Positions 1-8,073 of a DNA stretch of 15,680 nucleotides are shown here, in pieces. Numbering within the stretch: position 1 is the first letter of the stretch; the number at the start of each line of letters is the position of its first letter. The notes under the pieces are model-generated. The model saw nothing but the letters and a program-made list of their open reading frames with translations, was not told where the DNA came from and did no database searches. This stretch comes from JAPKEZ01 sp047638975 (GTDB lineage: Bacteria > Planctomycetota > UBA1135): NCBI GenBank assembly GCA_047638975.1, contig JBLINB010000038.1, positions 1-15,680 on the forward strand, given 5' to 3'. Made by a program: the position numbers and the translations under genes.

Positions 1-809
1 CTGGCATAAAGCACTTCGCCCGCTGGCATCCTAGCCATTAGCTCGCCGTCCGCTTCAAAGCCCAACGCGGACGACACCTGCAAGCGCAATTCGCGCGCTT
101 TGCCGTAAGTGACCTGCGGATGTTTAATATGCGTGCATTTATAAGTCTGCTGCAACTTGACCGCCGCCATTAGCCGTGAAATATCGCCAATGATGACGTA
201 CTGCAATAACCCATCGTCAAGCACCGCGTCCGGTGCGATGCCCATTCCGTCGCCGAAATATTTGCCATTCGCAAGGACTAAACACTTTAGCGGACCGCAA
301 TAGATTTCGACGTCGTCGGCTAACAGCTTTACATCTACATTTTTATATGCAATTAGCGCTTTCAAAGTGCTCCATAAATAATTGCGCGACTGATTCGCCA
401 TTTGCCGCGTAACTTCAGCGCCCAACCCAGCGTCGGCCACATTTGCGAACCACGTTTTTACACCTGCCGATTCAATCTCTCCGACATCAATCAGCCGCCG
501 CTGGCCACCTGCAATAATCTCTAGCTCATCATGCCATCCAAAATTGCGTGCGAAATCACAGCCGCTGCCGAAAGGCAACACTGCCAATGCCGCGCCACAC
601 TTGCTGCGCATCAAATAATTCAGTACATAATGTACAGTGCCATCGCCGCCGACCGCAACCACCACCTCGGCGTCGGCAGGTATCGGGGCTAAATCAAACA
701 CCACCACGTAGTCGTCAAACATTTCGGCGACGCGCCCCTCAAGGGCTGTCCACTCTTTGATGACGCTGCCTTTGCCAGCGTTACGGTTAACTACAAAAAC
801 GTATTTCAA
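1..809 (-). CDS. Diacylglycerol kinase family lipid kinase, 3' end beyond window
   Basis: About 269 residues are visible and the C-terminus is outside the window. Seen: an N-terminal VVNRNAGKG stretch (residues 6-14), the nucleotide-binding GGDGT motif (54-58), a PFGSGCDFAR segment (79-88) and a late FEADGE segment near the window edge. This order is characteristic of the DagK/YegS/sphingosine-kinase fold, whose members phosphorylate diacylglycerol or related lipids with ATP at the membrane. Most relatives have Asn where this one has Cys in GSGCD. The start is taken as TTG at 809: it is the first possible start after the phoU stop, it gives the usual family N-terminus, and an AGGTGA tract lies seven bases upstream. 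The gene follows phoU by three bases, so it is probably cotranscribed with the pst genes and may recycle diacylglycerol to phosphatidate during phosphate limitation. The family is clear; the exact lipid substrate is not. Confidence 0.88.
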   Translation of the reverse strand, partial: MKYVFVVNRNAGKGSVIKEWTALEGRVAEMFDDYVVVFDLAPIPADAEVVVAVGGDGTVHYVLNYLMRSKCGAALAVLPFGSGCDFARNFGWHDELEIIAGGQRRLIDVGEIESAGVKTWFANVADAGLGAEVTRQMANQSRNYLWSTLKALIAYKNVDVKLLADDVEIYCGPLKCLVLANGKYFGDGMGIAPDAVLDDGLLQYVIIGDISRLMAAVKLQQTYKCTHIKHPQVTYGKARELRLQVSSALGFEADGELMARMPAGEVLYA

Positions 810-812
810 AAA

Positions 813-1478
813 CTAATCACCTACTGGTGGTTGATGGCGCACAATATCGCCGTCTACCATGTAGATGATATCTTCTGCAATGTTCGTTGCATAGTCGCCA
901 ACTCGCTCTACTGCGCGTACCACATTCGCCCACCGCATCAGCGCTGGTATGTTCTCGGATTCGACTGCCATCTTATCTTCGATTGAATTCAAAATGATGC
1001 GATTGTAATTGTCAACAATATCGTCTTTTTCAAAAACCTGGCGCGCCAAAACTGCATTTTGAGTAACACAAGCGCGAAACGAATCGCGAATCATGTCTAG
1101 AGCGGTTTGGGCCATCTCTTCAAAGCCTTCTGGAGGCTCTACATAAGGCAATTTGCACAAGTCACGCGACCGCGACGCAATATTTCCCGCAATGTCGCCA
1201 ACCCGCTCGAGGTCATTATTGATTTTTATGGTTGCAATCAAATATCGCAAATCACTGGCCACCGGCGCATGCAAAGCTAGTATTTTCAATGCGTCCTCTT
1301 CGAGCTTTACTTCTAGAGCATCTATTTCGGCATCTGCTTTTATAACCTCTAAGGCTTTTTCGGCGTCACGCGCTAGCAAGCTATCCACTGCCGCGCGGAA
1401 CAGGCCTTCAACCCGCGTACTAATGATGGCCATTGACGTAGCCAGCCCTTCCATGTCTTTCAAAAAGTGTTTTGTCAT
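813..1478 (-). CDS. phoU: Phosphate signalling protein PhoU
   Basis: 221 residues, close to the usual PhoU length, all-helical in character and made of two similar halves. Each half carries the metal-binding family signature: NDLERVGDIAGNIA in the first and RAVERVGDYATNIAED in the second. The segment LALHAPVASDLRYL is also typical of PhoU. In known systems PhoU sits between the Pst importer and PhoR, shuts off PhoR kinase activity when phosphate is plentiful and restrains importer activity. The gene starts at ATG 1478, 12 bases after pstB, with an AGGA tract about ten bases upstream. It is the usual last gene of a pst operon, but here a lipid kinase gene follows after three bases. Identification is secure. 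Confidence 0.96.
   Translation of the reverse strand: MTKHFLKDMEGLATSMAIISTRVEGLFRAAVDSLLARDAEKALEVIKADAEIDALEVKLEEDALKILALHAPVASDLRYLIATIKINNDLERVGDIAGNIASRSRDLCKLPYVEPPEGFEEMAQTALDMIRDSFRACVTQNAVLARQVFEKDDIVDNYNRIILNSIEDKMAVESENIPALMRWANVVRAVERVGDYATNIAEDIIYMVDGDIVRHQPPVGD
817..822 (-). promoter_or_regulatory. Ribosome-binding site of the lipid kinase gene, inside phoU
   Basis: On the minus strand these bases read AGGTGA and lie seven bases before the TTG at 809, within the last codons of phoU. This spacing is near ideal and is the main reason to accept a TTG start immediately behind phoU. Confidence 0.6.
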
Positions 1479-1490
1479 CTCTTTATTTTC

Positions 1491-2342
1491 CTATCCAAAG
1501 CGGCCTGTAATGTAGGCCTCGGTTTCTGGGTGTTGCGGACGAGTGAAGATCTCTTCGGTATCGCCATTTTCTAAGACTTCGCCCTTTAAGAAAAACGAAG
1601 TACGGTCTGATACTCGCGCAGCTTGTTGCATGTTATGCGTAACAATCACGATAGTGTATTTGCCGCGTAATTCAAAGATTAAGTCTTCTATTTTTGCCGT
1701 CGCATTTGGGTCAAGCGCCGATGCGGGTTCGTCGAGCAGCAGTACCTCTGGCTCATTCGCCAACGCGCGCGCGATGCATAGGCGTTGCTGTTGTCCACCG
1801 GACATTGCCAAGGCCGAACCGTTTAGACGATCTTTAGTCTCTTCCCATAGTGCAGCGCCACGCAAGCAACGCTCAACTAATGCATCTAGCTCTGCTTTAC
1901 TTTGTTTCCTATTTAACCGCGGCCCAAAAGCAATGTTGTCATAAATAGACATCGGAAACGGATTTGGACGTTGAAACACCATGCCTACTTGCTGGCGCAG
2001 CTTAACTACATCGACGCTTTTGTCGTAAATGTCTTGGCCACCGAGCTCGATCAGACCATCAATGCGCGTACCGTCAATAGTGTCATTCATGCGGTTAATA
2101 GACCGCAGAAAAGTTGACTTACCACAACCAGATGGTCCAATAAATGCCGTGACTTTACCGCGGTGAATATCCATATTTACGCCGCGCAAGGCCTGCACAT
2201 CGCCATAATGAAAATTCAACTCCCTTACTTTAATGAGTGCTGCCGAGTCATCCTCCAATTGCGGACGCCGTCCGGCACTGTCTAATGCAATTTGCCCTAA
2301 GGCTGATGCTAGCGGTGGTTTTTCTGTAGCTATTTGATTCAT
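1491..2342 (-). CDS. pstB: Phosphate ABC transporter ATP-binding protein PstB
   Basis: 283 residues. Cytoplasmic ATPase of the phosphate importer; two copies are expected to drive the PstC-PstA channel. Seen: Walker A GPSGCGKST (69-77), Q-loop in VFQRPNPFP near residue 124, ABC signature MSGGQQQR (180-187), Walker B LLLDEP (201-206) with catalytic Glu205, and the H-loop His in VTHNMQQ (236). The RPNPFPMSIYDN segment is diagnostic of PstB among ABC ATPases. About 25-35 residues before the first beta strand are additional to the compact enterobacterial form, have no recognisable domain and look disordered. The ATG overlaps the pstA stop as ATGA, and an AAGGA tract lies just upstream, so translation is probably coupled to pstA. 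Confidence 0.97.
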   Translation of the reverse strand: MNQIATEKPPLASALGQIALDSAGRRPQLEDDSAALIKVRELNFHYGDVQALRGVNMDIHRGKVTAFIGPSGCGKSTFLRSINRMNDTIDGTRIDGLIELGGQDIYDKSVDVVKLRQQVGMVFQRPNPFPMSIYDNIAFGPRLNRKQSKAELDALVERCLRGAALWEETKDRLNGSALAMSGGQQQRLCIARALANEPEVLLLDEPASALDPNATAKIEDLIFELRGKYTIVIVTHNMQQAARVSDRTSFFLKGEVLENGDTEEIFTRPQHPETEAYITGRFG

Positions 2343-3667
2343 TTTCCTTGTAGTTTTTTGCGAACATTACTGCGCATTCTAATTGCCACAATATTCAGGG
2401 CTAACACCAAGAACAGCAAAACGGCTGCCGTGGCGTAAACCAAAGGTTCGGCCGCTTCAACGTTTGGAGATTGAAATCCGACGGAATACACATGGAAACC
2501 AAGGTGCATAAAGCGTTGTTCAAGATGCAAAAAGGGGAAGTCGCCATTTATGGGTAACTGCTGCGCTGACATTACAACACCGGTCAACATTAGTGGCGCG
2601 ACTTCGCCAGCCGCACGCGAAATTGCCAAAATTGTACCCGTCAAGATACCTGGTTTTGCCCCTGGTAAAATGATGTGCTTTAGAGTTTCCCAGCGAGTAG
2701 CGCCAAGCGCTAATGCCGCATCACGACGATCGCGCGGCACCGCACGCAATGCTTCTTCCGTAGCAACGATAACTACTGGCAAAGTTAATAACGCCATCGT
2801 CAATGAAGCCCACAGCAAACCGCCTGCGCCGAAAGTTGGCGTCGGTAAAGAATCGCTAAAGAAAGTGTCATCAATTGCCCCGCCTACGCCATAGATAAAA
2901 AACCCTAAACCAAACACTCCATAAACTATCGATGGCACGCCGGCTAAGTTATTTACTGCAATGCGCACCAGGCGCACTAACCAAGTGTCTTTAGCGTATT
3001 CATTTAAGAATACAGCAGCCATCACGCCAAATGGGACAACGATTAACGTCATCAATAGCACCATCAAAGCTGTGCCGACTAGTGCTGGATAAATTCCGCC
3101 CTCGGTATTGGCCTCACGTGGATCTGAAACCAAGAAAGTCCAGGTTGATTTGAACCACGACCCTAAACGTCCCCAGAAGGAAAGTTGGTTGGGGTATTCA
3201 ATGCGCATCACGCTGTTAGTCGCTAAAACTTTTTTAGTGCCATCCGGTAAACGTACGTGATAGCCGTCGTCATCTACGCTGTCTAGATAACCATGAAATG
3301 GGCCGTACTCGGTGCGCTCAATGCGTACTGCTTCGTTAGGGATAGAAACAGAAATAATATCTTCTGCCCCAGCAATCAAATGATCTTCGCGATTGGCGTG
3401 AAACTCGCGATTAGCCATGCGTGCGCGCACTTCGCCGTTTTCGTAATGGTCGAGCTCTTGCACTAACTCGACTGCCCCTGACTTCAGCTGCCATTCAACC
3501 AACGGCTTCACCGCAAAAGCGTCGGCGCCACGCGAGAACAGTAATCCGAAAAACAGCAGCCCTGCAATCAATAGTACGGCTAATGCACCACCACAAATAA
3601 AGATACCGATGCCGCCGCGGATGTCCGGTGAAGTGCCACCGAGTATAGAGTTGTTGGTTTCTTTCAC
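2339..3667 (-). CDS. pstA: Phosphate ABC transporter permease PstA, extended form
   Basis: 442 residues, roughly 140 longer than the classical enterobacterial PstA. Order seen: a transmembrane segment near residues 18-45, a hydrophilic and presumably periplasmic region to about residue 175, then a conventional permease domain with several membrane helices. The cytoplasmic EAA loop, which contacts PstB, is in EEALRAVPRDRRDAALALGATRW, and AGVPSIVYGVFGLGFF is typical of PstA. The extra N-terminal region matches the type catalogued as a domain of unknown function (I believe DUF3333) on proteobacterial PstA proteins. The start is GTG, overlapping the pstC stop as GTGA; no earlier in-frame start is possible and a strong GGGGAGG lies eight bases upstream. 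Confidence 0.95.
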   Translation of the reverse strand: MKETNNSILGGTSPDIRGGIGIFICGGALAVLLIAGLLFFGLLFSRGADAFAVKPLVEWQLKSGAVELVQELDHYENGEVRARMANREFHANREDHLIAGAEDIISVSIPNEAVRIERTEYGPFHGYLDSVDDDGYHVRLPDGTKKVLATNSVMRIEYPNQLSFWGRLGSWFKSTWTFLVSDPREANTEGGIYPALVGTALMVLLMTLIVVPFGVMAAVFLNEYAKDTWLVRLVRIAVNNLAGVPSIVYGVFGLGFFIYGVGGAIDDTFFSDSLPTPTFGAGGLLWASLTMALLTLPVVIVATEEALRAVPRDRRDAALALGATRWETLKHIILPGAKPGILTGTILAISRAAGEVAPLMLTGVVMSAQQLPINGDFPFLHLEQRFMHLGFHVYSVGFQSPNVEAAEPLVYATAAVLLFLVLALNIVAIRMRSNVRKKLQGK

Positions 3668-5859
3668 AGATCTTTCCTCCCCTTCACCCGAATAATTTCA
3701 GCAATAGTGTTTACCACAAAAGTTATTGCGAACAGCAGCAAGGCGGATAAAAACAAAACGCGATAAAGTCCACCGCCGTGTTCTGCTTCTGGTAATTCAA
3801 CGGCTAGGTTGGCCGCCAAAGAGCGGAAGCCTTGTAGTGGGTTCCAATCATTAATCGGAGTGTTGCCCGTCGCCATCAGCACCACCATGGTCTCTCCAAC
3901 GGCGCGACCCAAACCCAACATAATAGCTGCGACCACTCCAGGAATAGCCGGCGGCAAAATCACCCGCGTGGCAGTTTGCCATTGCGTTGCCCCGAGGGCC
4001 AATGAGGCGTCCGACAAGTCATTCGGAATATTGCGGAACGCGTCTTCGGCTAAAGTAAAAATCAATGGCGCAACGGCAAAGCCCATTGCCAGGCCAACGA
4101 CAATCGAATTTCTCTGTTCAAAGGGAACGCCTAGAGCTTCAGGTGCCCACTCTCGGAAAGACATACCCAGCAACAACTGTTCTATTTCTGGGCCAAAGGC
4201 AAATACGGCCCAACTTGCAATAAAGAAAATGGGAAGCAACAAAAACGCAGCGCTACCTTCATGAAGACGGCGGCGCTTCGACAATGAAAGGTGTGACCAC
4301 CACACCCCACATCCTAAAGCCAGCACGCCTAAGACCACTGGCAACAAGAACAATGACAGGAAGCGATCTTCGATTGCTGGAGCAATGTATAACGCGCCAA
4401 TAAAGCCAAGAATTACTGAAGGGATGCCGGCAAGCAATTCAATAGCCGGCTTAATGACTTCGCGCAGTCGCCCGCGTAAAAAGCGCGAACAATAAAGGGC
4501 GGCAAGTAATGCTAAAGGAATCGAAGGTAGCAATGCCCAAAATGTTCCCTTGAGTGTGCCGATGATTAACGGTATAAAAGATATTTTCGACTCGTAAGAA
4601 TCGGAGCCGCCCGTTGATTGCCAAGTGTACGATGATTCACGCAAGCCTTCGTACTGCAACTTACCGAACAGTGCTGCGGTGTTCTCCGCAATGAAGCCTA
4701 AATCTATTTTGTTTACTGCGATACCTCCGTCAGCAAAAAACTCAACCACCGCATTCTCGCGTGGAGCCAATTGACTTTGCTGCGGCGAGCCATGTTCAAG
4801 CATAGCTACAATCGATCCGGTAGTGCCATGTATCACGGCTGTTTGTTTGTCGCCACGCGCGAATAACACCCGTTGCCGCGGCGAAATGAAAACTTCATCG
4901 AGCTTGCCGATAGCGCTTGCGTCAAAACTATTTACTCTAATTAATTGTGAAGCACCAATCTCTTGCCCTTGAAGCAGCAAGCGGTTTAGCTGAGCTCCTT
5001 CTGCGACTGCAATGACTGAGCCGTCGCCGATTAAAGGCAATAAATCGTTAACTACCGTAGCCGATAGCCATTCGCCGGCTGGCAATAGTTTCGTAAAGCG
5101 CCTATCAGGACGGCTCGCCTTAACCTTAGTGCCATCTTGCACCAAAGTGATTACGCCACTTTCTAGCAATGCTACTTTGGAATAAGCCGCCGCTTCGAGC
5201 TCAAGTGATTTTAACTGCGAAGAGCGCTCGCCGGTTAGTCGGTTCGTCTTTTCGGTGGCACGAATGAGTCTTGCGCTACCATCCGCAAAGACTACGCCTC
5301 CCCAAACTTTTTGATCTTCATTGCTAATTGAAAAATCAATAACTGGCTGCGACGACTCATTTAGGAGCCAAGTGACTGGACCCACAGTATCAGCAAATTG
5401 GTGATTGCGACTTAGGTCATCAGCGTATTTCACTTTAAATTTTAAAGCCATTTGCCCTAGACGTGAATCGCTACTTAAAAAACTGATTGCGCCTTGTCTG
5501 ACAGAAATTTGCGCATCCGTTATCAGCTCGTTAGCCTTAAGCTTTATCTGCCGTGAGTCAATAATCTTAGACGTTTCTAATGAAAACAGTGCTAACTCGC
5601 CGTCGGCAAATAAAGCATAACTCGCTTCGATAAAGGGCTCTACTCCGCGCGCTATAACTTCGCGGTCAGCCGCATAATTTTGTTTATAGCCAAGCCTAGA
5701 GCCACTCATTTCAGGATCCGCTGCAAGTGGCGCCGCTTGCATAATCAAGAATAGCGCCATAAAAAATACCACCGCAACAACGCCTATACCGCCCAGCTTA
5801 ACAAGCAGGGCGGCAGTACGATCAGTGCGCTCGCGGCGCGCCTGAAATTTATTATTCAC
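3664..5859 (-). CDS. pstC: Phosphate ABC transporter permease PstC, large form
   Basis: 731 residues, more than twice the classical PstC of about 320. Seen: a basic N-terminus (QARRERTDR), one transmembrane segment near residues 22-44, a long hydrophilic and presumably periplasmic region of about 380 residues, then a membrane domain from about residue 430 to the end. The permease part has the PstC-type AGIPSVILGFIGALYIAP segment and the EAA loop EDAFRNIPNDLSDASLALGATQW that docks on PstB. The long insert is known on other proteobacterial PstC proteins (I believe part is catalogued as PF12501) but its role is unclear. The start is GTG at 5859, six bases after pstS. A stop lies two codons upstream in frame, so no longer form is possible. 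The AAAAGG tract abuts the GTG, which is unusually tight spacing. Confidence 0.94.
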   Translation of the reverse strand: MNNKFQARRERTDRTAALLVKLGGIGVVAVVFFMALFLIMQAAPLAADPEMSGSRLGYKQNYAADREVIARGVEPFIEASYALFADGELALFSLETSKIIDSRQIKLKANELITDAQISVRQGAISFLSSDSRLGQMALKFKVKYADDLSRNHQFADTVGPVTWLLNESSQPVIDFSISNEDQKVWGGVVFADGSARLIRATEKTNRLTGERSSQLKSLELEAAAYSKVALLESGVITLVQDGTKVKASRPDRRFTKLLPAGEWLSATVVNDLLPLIGDGSVIAVAEGAQLNRLLLQGQEIGASQLIRVNSFDASAIGKLDEVFISPRQRVLFARGDKQTAVIHGTTGSIVAMLEHGSPQQSQLAPRENAVVEFFADGGIAVNKIDLGFIAENTAALFGKLQYEGLRESSYTWQSTGGSDSYESKISFIPLIIGTLKGTFWALLPSIPLALLAALYCSRFLRGRLREVIKPAIELLAGIPSVILGFIGALYIAPAIEDRFLSLFLLPVVLGVLALGCGVWWSHLSLSKRRRLHEGSAAFLLLPIFFIASWAVFAFGPEIEQLLLGMSFREWAPEALGVPFEQRNSIVVGLAMGFAVAPLIFTLAEDAFRNIPNDLSDASLALGATQWQTATRVILPPAIPGVVAAIMLGLGRAVGETMVVLMATGNTPINDWNPLQGFRSLAANLAVELPEAEHGGGLYRVLFLSALLLFAITFVVNTIAEIIRVKGRKDL
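3676..3682 (-). promoter_or_regulatory. Strong ribosome-binding site of pstA, inside pstC
   Basis: On the minus strand these bases read GGGGAGG, eight bases before the GTG start at 3667 and within the last codons of pstC. This is the clearest Shine-Dalgarno in the phosphate run and supports the GTG start. Confidence 0.65.
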
Positions 5860-5865
5860 CTTTTA

Positions 5866-6906
5866 TTAGTTTTCGGGGCTCTCTTCTAACACAACTGCTT
5901 GGTAAGGAATACCTAAGTTGCCTAACTCCATTTCAGCCACTTCAGAAGTTATAGGAAGGTAGCCCGCCTTTAAAACAATCTCTTGCCCTTCGCGCGAAAA
6001 CACGAAGCGGAAAAATTCGCGACGTAAGTCGTCCATCTCTGAATTTGGCTCGACATTAATGTAGATGTTCAAGAAACGACCCAGTGGGTAGTCGCCAGTA
6101 ACTACGTTATCGAGGCTAGCCTCAAAGAATGCTTCGCCATCGATAGAAAGCGGTACCGCCTTCACACCCGAGGTCATGTAACCGATGCCCGAGTAGCCTA
6201 TCGCAAATTTATCTGAGGTAATGGACTGCACTACAGAGGCAGAACCGGGCTGCTCTTTTACTGAGTCACGGTAGTCGCCTTTCTTCAATGCGTGCTTCTT
6301 GAAAAAGCCATACGTGCCGGATGCAGAATTTCTTCCGTAAAGGCTGATAGGAGCATTTCTCCATGGACCGCCAACTTCGAGCTGCGACCAATTCACAATG
6401 TCTTGCTCGTAACCGCGCTTACGCGTTTTAGAAAAGATTGCATCCACTTCTTCTAAGGTCAAACCGCTCTCAACAATTGGGTTGTCCTTGTTTACGAAAA
6501 CCGCTAGGGCATCTAAACAAGTACGCACCAATGTTGGCTCATAGCCAAAGTTTTCGACAAAAGCATCCATCTCTTTGGATTTCATCTGGCGGCTCATTGG
6601 GCCGAGTTGTGAAACTCCTTCAATGAGTGCCGGTGGTGCCGTTGAAGATCCTTTACCTTCAACTTGAATCATCACCTCAGGGTAATATGTCTTAAACTTT
6701 TCACCCCACAAGGTAATAAGGTTGATCATGGTGTCGGAGCCTACGGCATTGATGCTGCCTGACAAGTTCTTTGCTTCGGCAGCAAACTCAGGAAGGCGCT
6801 GGTCAACTAAAGATACTTCTTCTTTTTGAACGGCATCCTGAGCAATTACTTGTGGTGCTAGCAAAGCTAGAGCGCCACATGTGATTAGGGTAGTGAGTGT
6901 TTTCAT
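5866..6906 (-). CDS. pstS: Phosphate-binding periplasmic protein PstS
   Basis: 346 residues. A short basic N-terminus and hydrophobic core (residues 1-22, probable cleavage after VIA) indicate export to the periplasm. Typical phosphate-loop segments are visible: VGSDTM (55-60), GKGSSTAPPAL (84-94), SRQMK (105-109) and GRNSASGTYGFF (191-202). The protein is expected to bind free phosphate and deliver it to PstC-PstA. There is no lipobox Cys at the cleavage site, so it is probably soluble rather than a lipoprotein. The gene starts at ATG 6906 with an AGGGG tract two bases upstream. The 69 bases between it and phoR contain no hairpin terminator, so read-through from phoBR is possible, and no confident Pho box. 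Confidence 0.95.
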   Translation of the reverse strand: MKTLTTLITCGALALLAPQVIAQDAVQKEEVSLVDQRLPEFAAEAKNLSGSINAVGSDTMINLITLWGEKFKTYYPEVMIQVEGKGSSTAPPALIEGVSQLGPMSRQMKSKEMDAFVENFGYEPTLVRTCLDALAVFVNKDNPIVESGLTLEEVDAIFSKTRKRGYEQDIVNWSQLEVGGPWRNAPISLYGRNSASGTYGFFKKHALKKGDYRDSVKEQPGSASVVQSITSDKFAIGYSGIGYMTSGVKAVPLSIDGEAFFEASLDNVVTGDYPLGRFLNIYINVEPNSEMDDLRREFFRFVFSREGQEIVLKAGYLPITSEVAEMELGNLGIPYQAVVLEESPEN

Positions 6907-6975
6907 TACCCCTATTTTGAAGCCGACATATGGATTACTAATGAAGATAAGAAAAACTGCGTGTGGCGTTTTCGT

Positions 6976-8070
6976 CTACTTCGGCAGTTCTACGCGGAAA
7001 ACGCTGCCCTTATCGATAGCGCTTTCGACCTCAACCGTGCCGCCCATGCGCTCGACAAAGTTGCGCACAATCGACAAACCCAAGCCTGTACCGCCCAATT
7101 TGCGGCTACGGGCGGCGTCCACGCGAAAAAAGCGCTGAAACAACTGCGGGATGTGTTCGGACTCGATCCCTGGACCTGAGTCTTCTACTTCGATCATCCA
7201 GCTTGACGCGTTGTCGATTAGCCGTACCGTCACCCCGCCAGTTTCGGTATAGGTTAATGCATTTTCAACCAAGTTATGAATCACTCGGCTAAATGCTAGG
7301 CCGTCGACCACTGTAATAAGGCTATCAGGCGCATCTAATTCTAAAGTTAGGTGTTTGAAATTGGCCTTCAACTGGAACTGGTCAATTATCTCACGAGTTG
7401 CTATCACCACATCACACGGCTGCGGATTAATGGGTGATGATGTCGTTTCGGCACGCGACAAAGTTAGCAAGTCGTCTACCAGCTTGGTCAAACTAGTTGC
7501 GTTACGCTGCAAGCGCTCTGTAAGTTCAATGCGTTTTTCGGACGGCAAGCGTGGCAGTAAATCGAGCATGCCTACAATTGCGGCGATCGGCGTTTTCAAT
7601 TCGTGACTTGCATTCGCTACGAACTCGCGCAGCCGCAAATGAGCCTGCGCTTCGGCCTCTAGATTTTGCAGTAACAGCACGCGGTGCTCGTTATCGATCT
7701 CTAACACAATTGCATTCACTAGCAACTTGCCTTCGCTCTTTAAAATATCTACTTCACGGTTGCCACTGGCCATACCCTTCGACGATTGCAAAAACGCAAC
7801 TAGCTCGACATGTTGAGCCGCGCCCCAATATTGAGCAAGCGCAACACCGAGAATATCATCTGCGACTTGGTTTTGAAAACGCACTACATCGTTATCGTCA
7901 AGCAGTACAAAACCTACCGATAACTGCGACAATGAGCGCCTAAGAGCGATATTTTGCCAGTCAAGATTATCTTGACGGGCTGCCAACCGTAAGCGCGCGC
8001 GGCGTTCATGCCACGCAAACGCTACAGCAGCGATAGCAATTACGATTAGCGTGGCATCCAAAGTGGTCAT
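6976..8070 (-). CDS. phoR: Phosphate regulon sensor histidine kinase PhoR
   Basis: 364 residues. One N-terminal membrane helix (about residues 5-20) followed by the basic HERRARLRL, so there is no periplasmic sensor domain. A PAS-like region follows (about 48-135; LSVGFVLLDDNDVVRFQNQVADD at its start). The dimerisation/phosphoacceptor helix carries the H-box ASHELKTP with phospho-His156. The ATP-binding domain shows the N-box (VIHNLVENAL, 263-272), DSGPG (297-301) and GGTGLGLSI (326-334). In known systems PhoR autophosphorylates under phosphate limitation and donates to PhoB, while Pst and PhoU hold it off in plenty. The absence of a large external domain agrees with sensing through Pst-PhoU. 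It starts at ATG 8070, three bases after the phoB stop. The name rests on domains plus position beside phoB and pst. Confidence 0.93.
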   Translation of the reverse strand: MTTLDATLIVIAIAAVAFAWHERRARLRLAARQDNLDWQNIALRRSLSQLSVGFVLLDDNDVVRFQNQVADDILGVALAQYWGAAQHVELVAFLQSSKGMASGNREVDILKSEGKLLVNAIVLEIDNEHRVLLLQNLEAEAQAHLRLREFVANASHELKTPIAAIVGMLDLLPRLPSEKRIELTERLQRNATSLTKLVDDLLTLSRAETTSSPINPQPCDVVIATREIIDQFQLKANFKHLTLELDAPDSLITVVDGLAFSRVIHNLVENALTYTETGGVTVRLIDNASSWMIEVEDSGPGIESEHIPQLFQRFFRVDAARSRKLGGTGLGLSIVRNFVERMGGTVEVESAIDKGSVFRVELPK

Positions 8071-8073
8071 GCC

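Noticed and set aside
3809..4264. Open plus-strand frame opposite pstC, and similar frames opposite phoU-pstB (1153-1944), phoR (7355-7943), the OPT gene (10357-10797) and SulP (15180-15605).
   Set aside because: These are antisense shadows of recognised genes with composition typical of complementary frames and no domain signal.
6914..6947. Possible Pho box before pstS: minus strand TCTTCATTAGTAATCCAT (6947-6930) followed ten bases later by CAAAAT.
   Set aside because: Only about half the 18 positions match the classical box, and the implied transcript would start within a base or two of the pstS ATG, leaving no leader for the AGGGG site.
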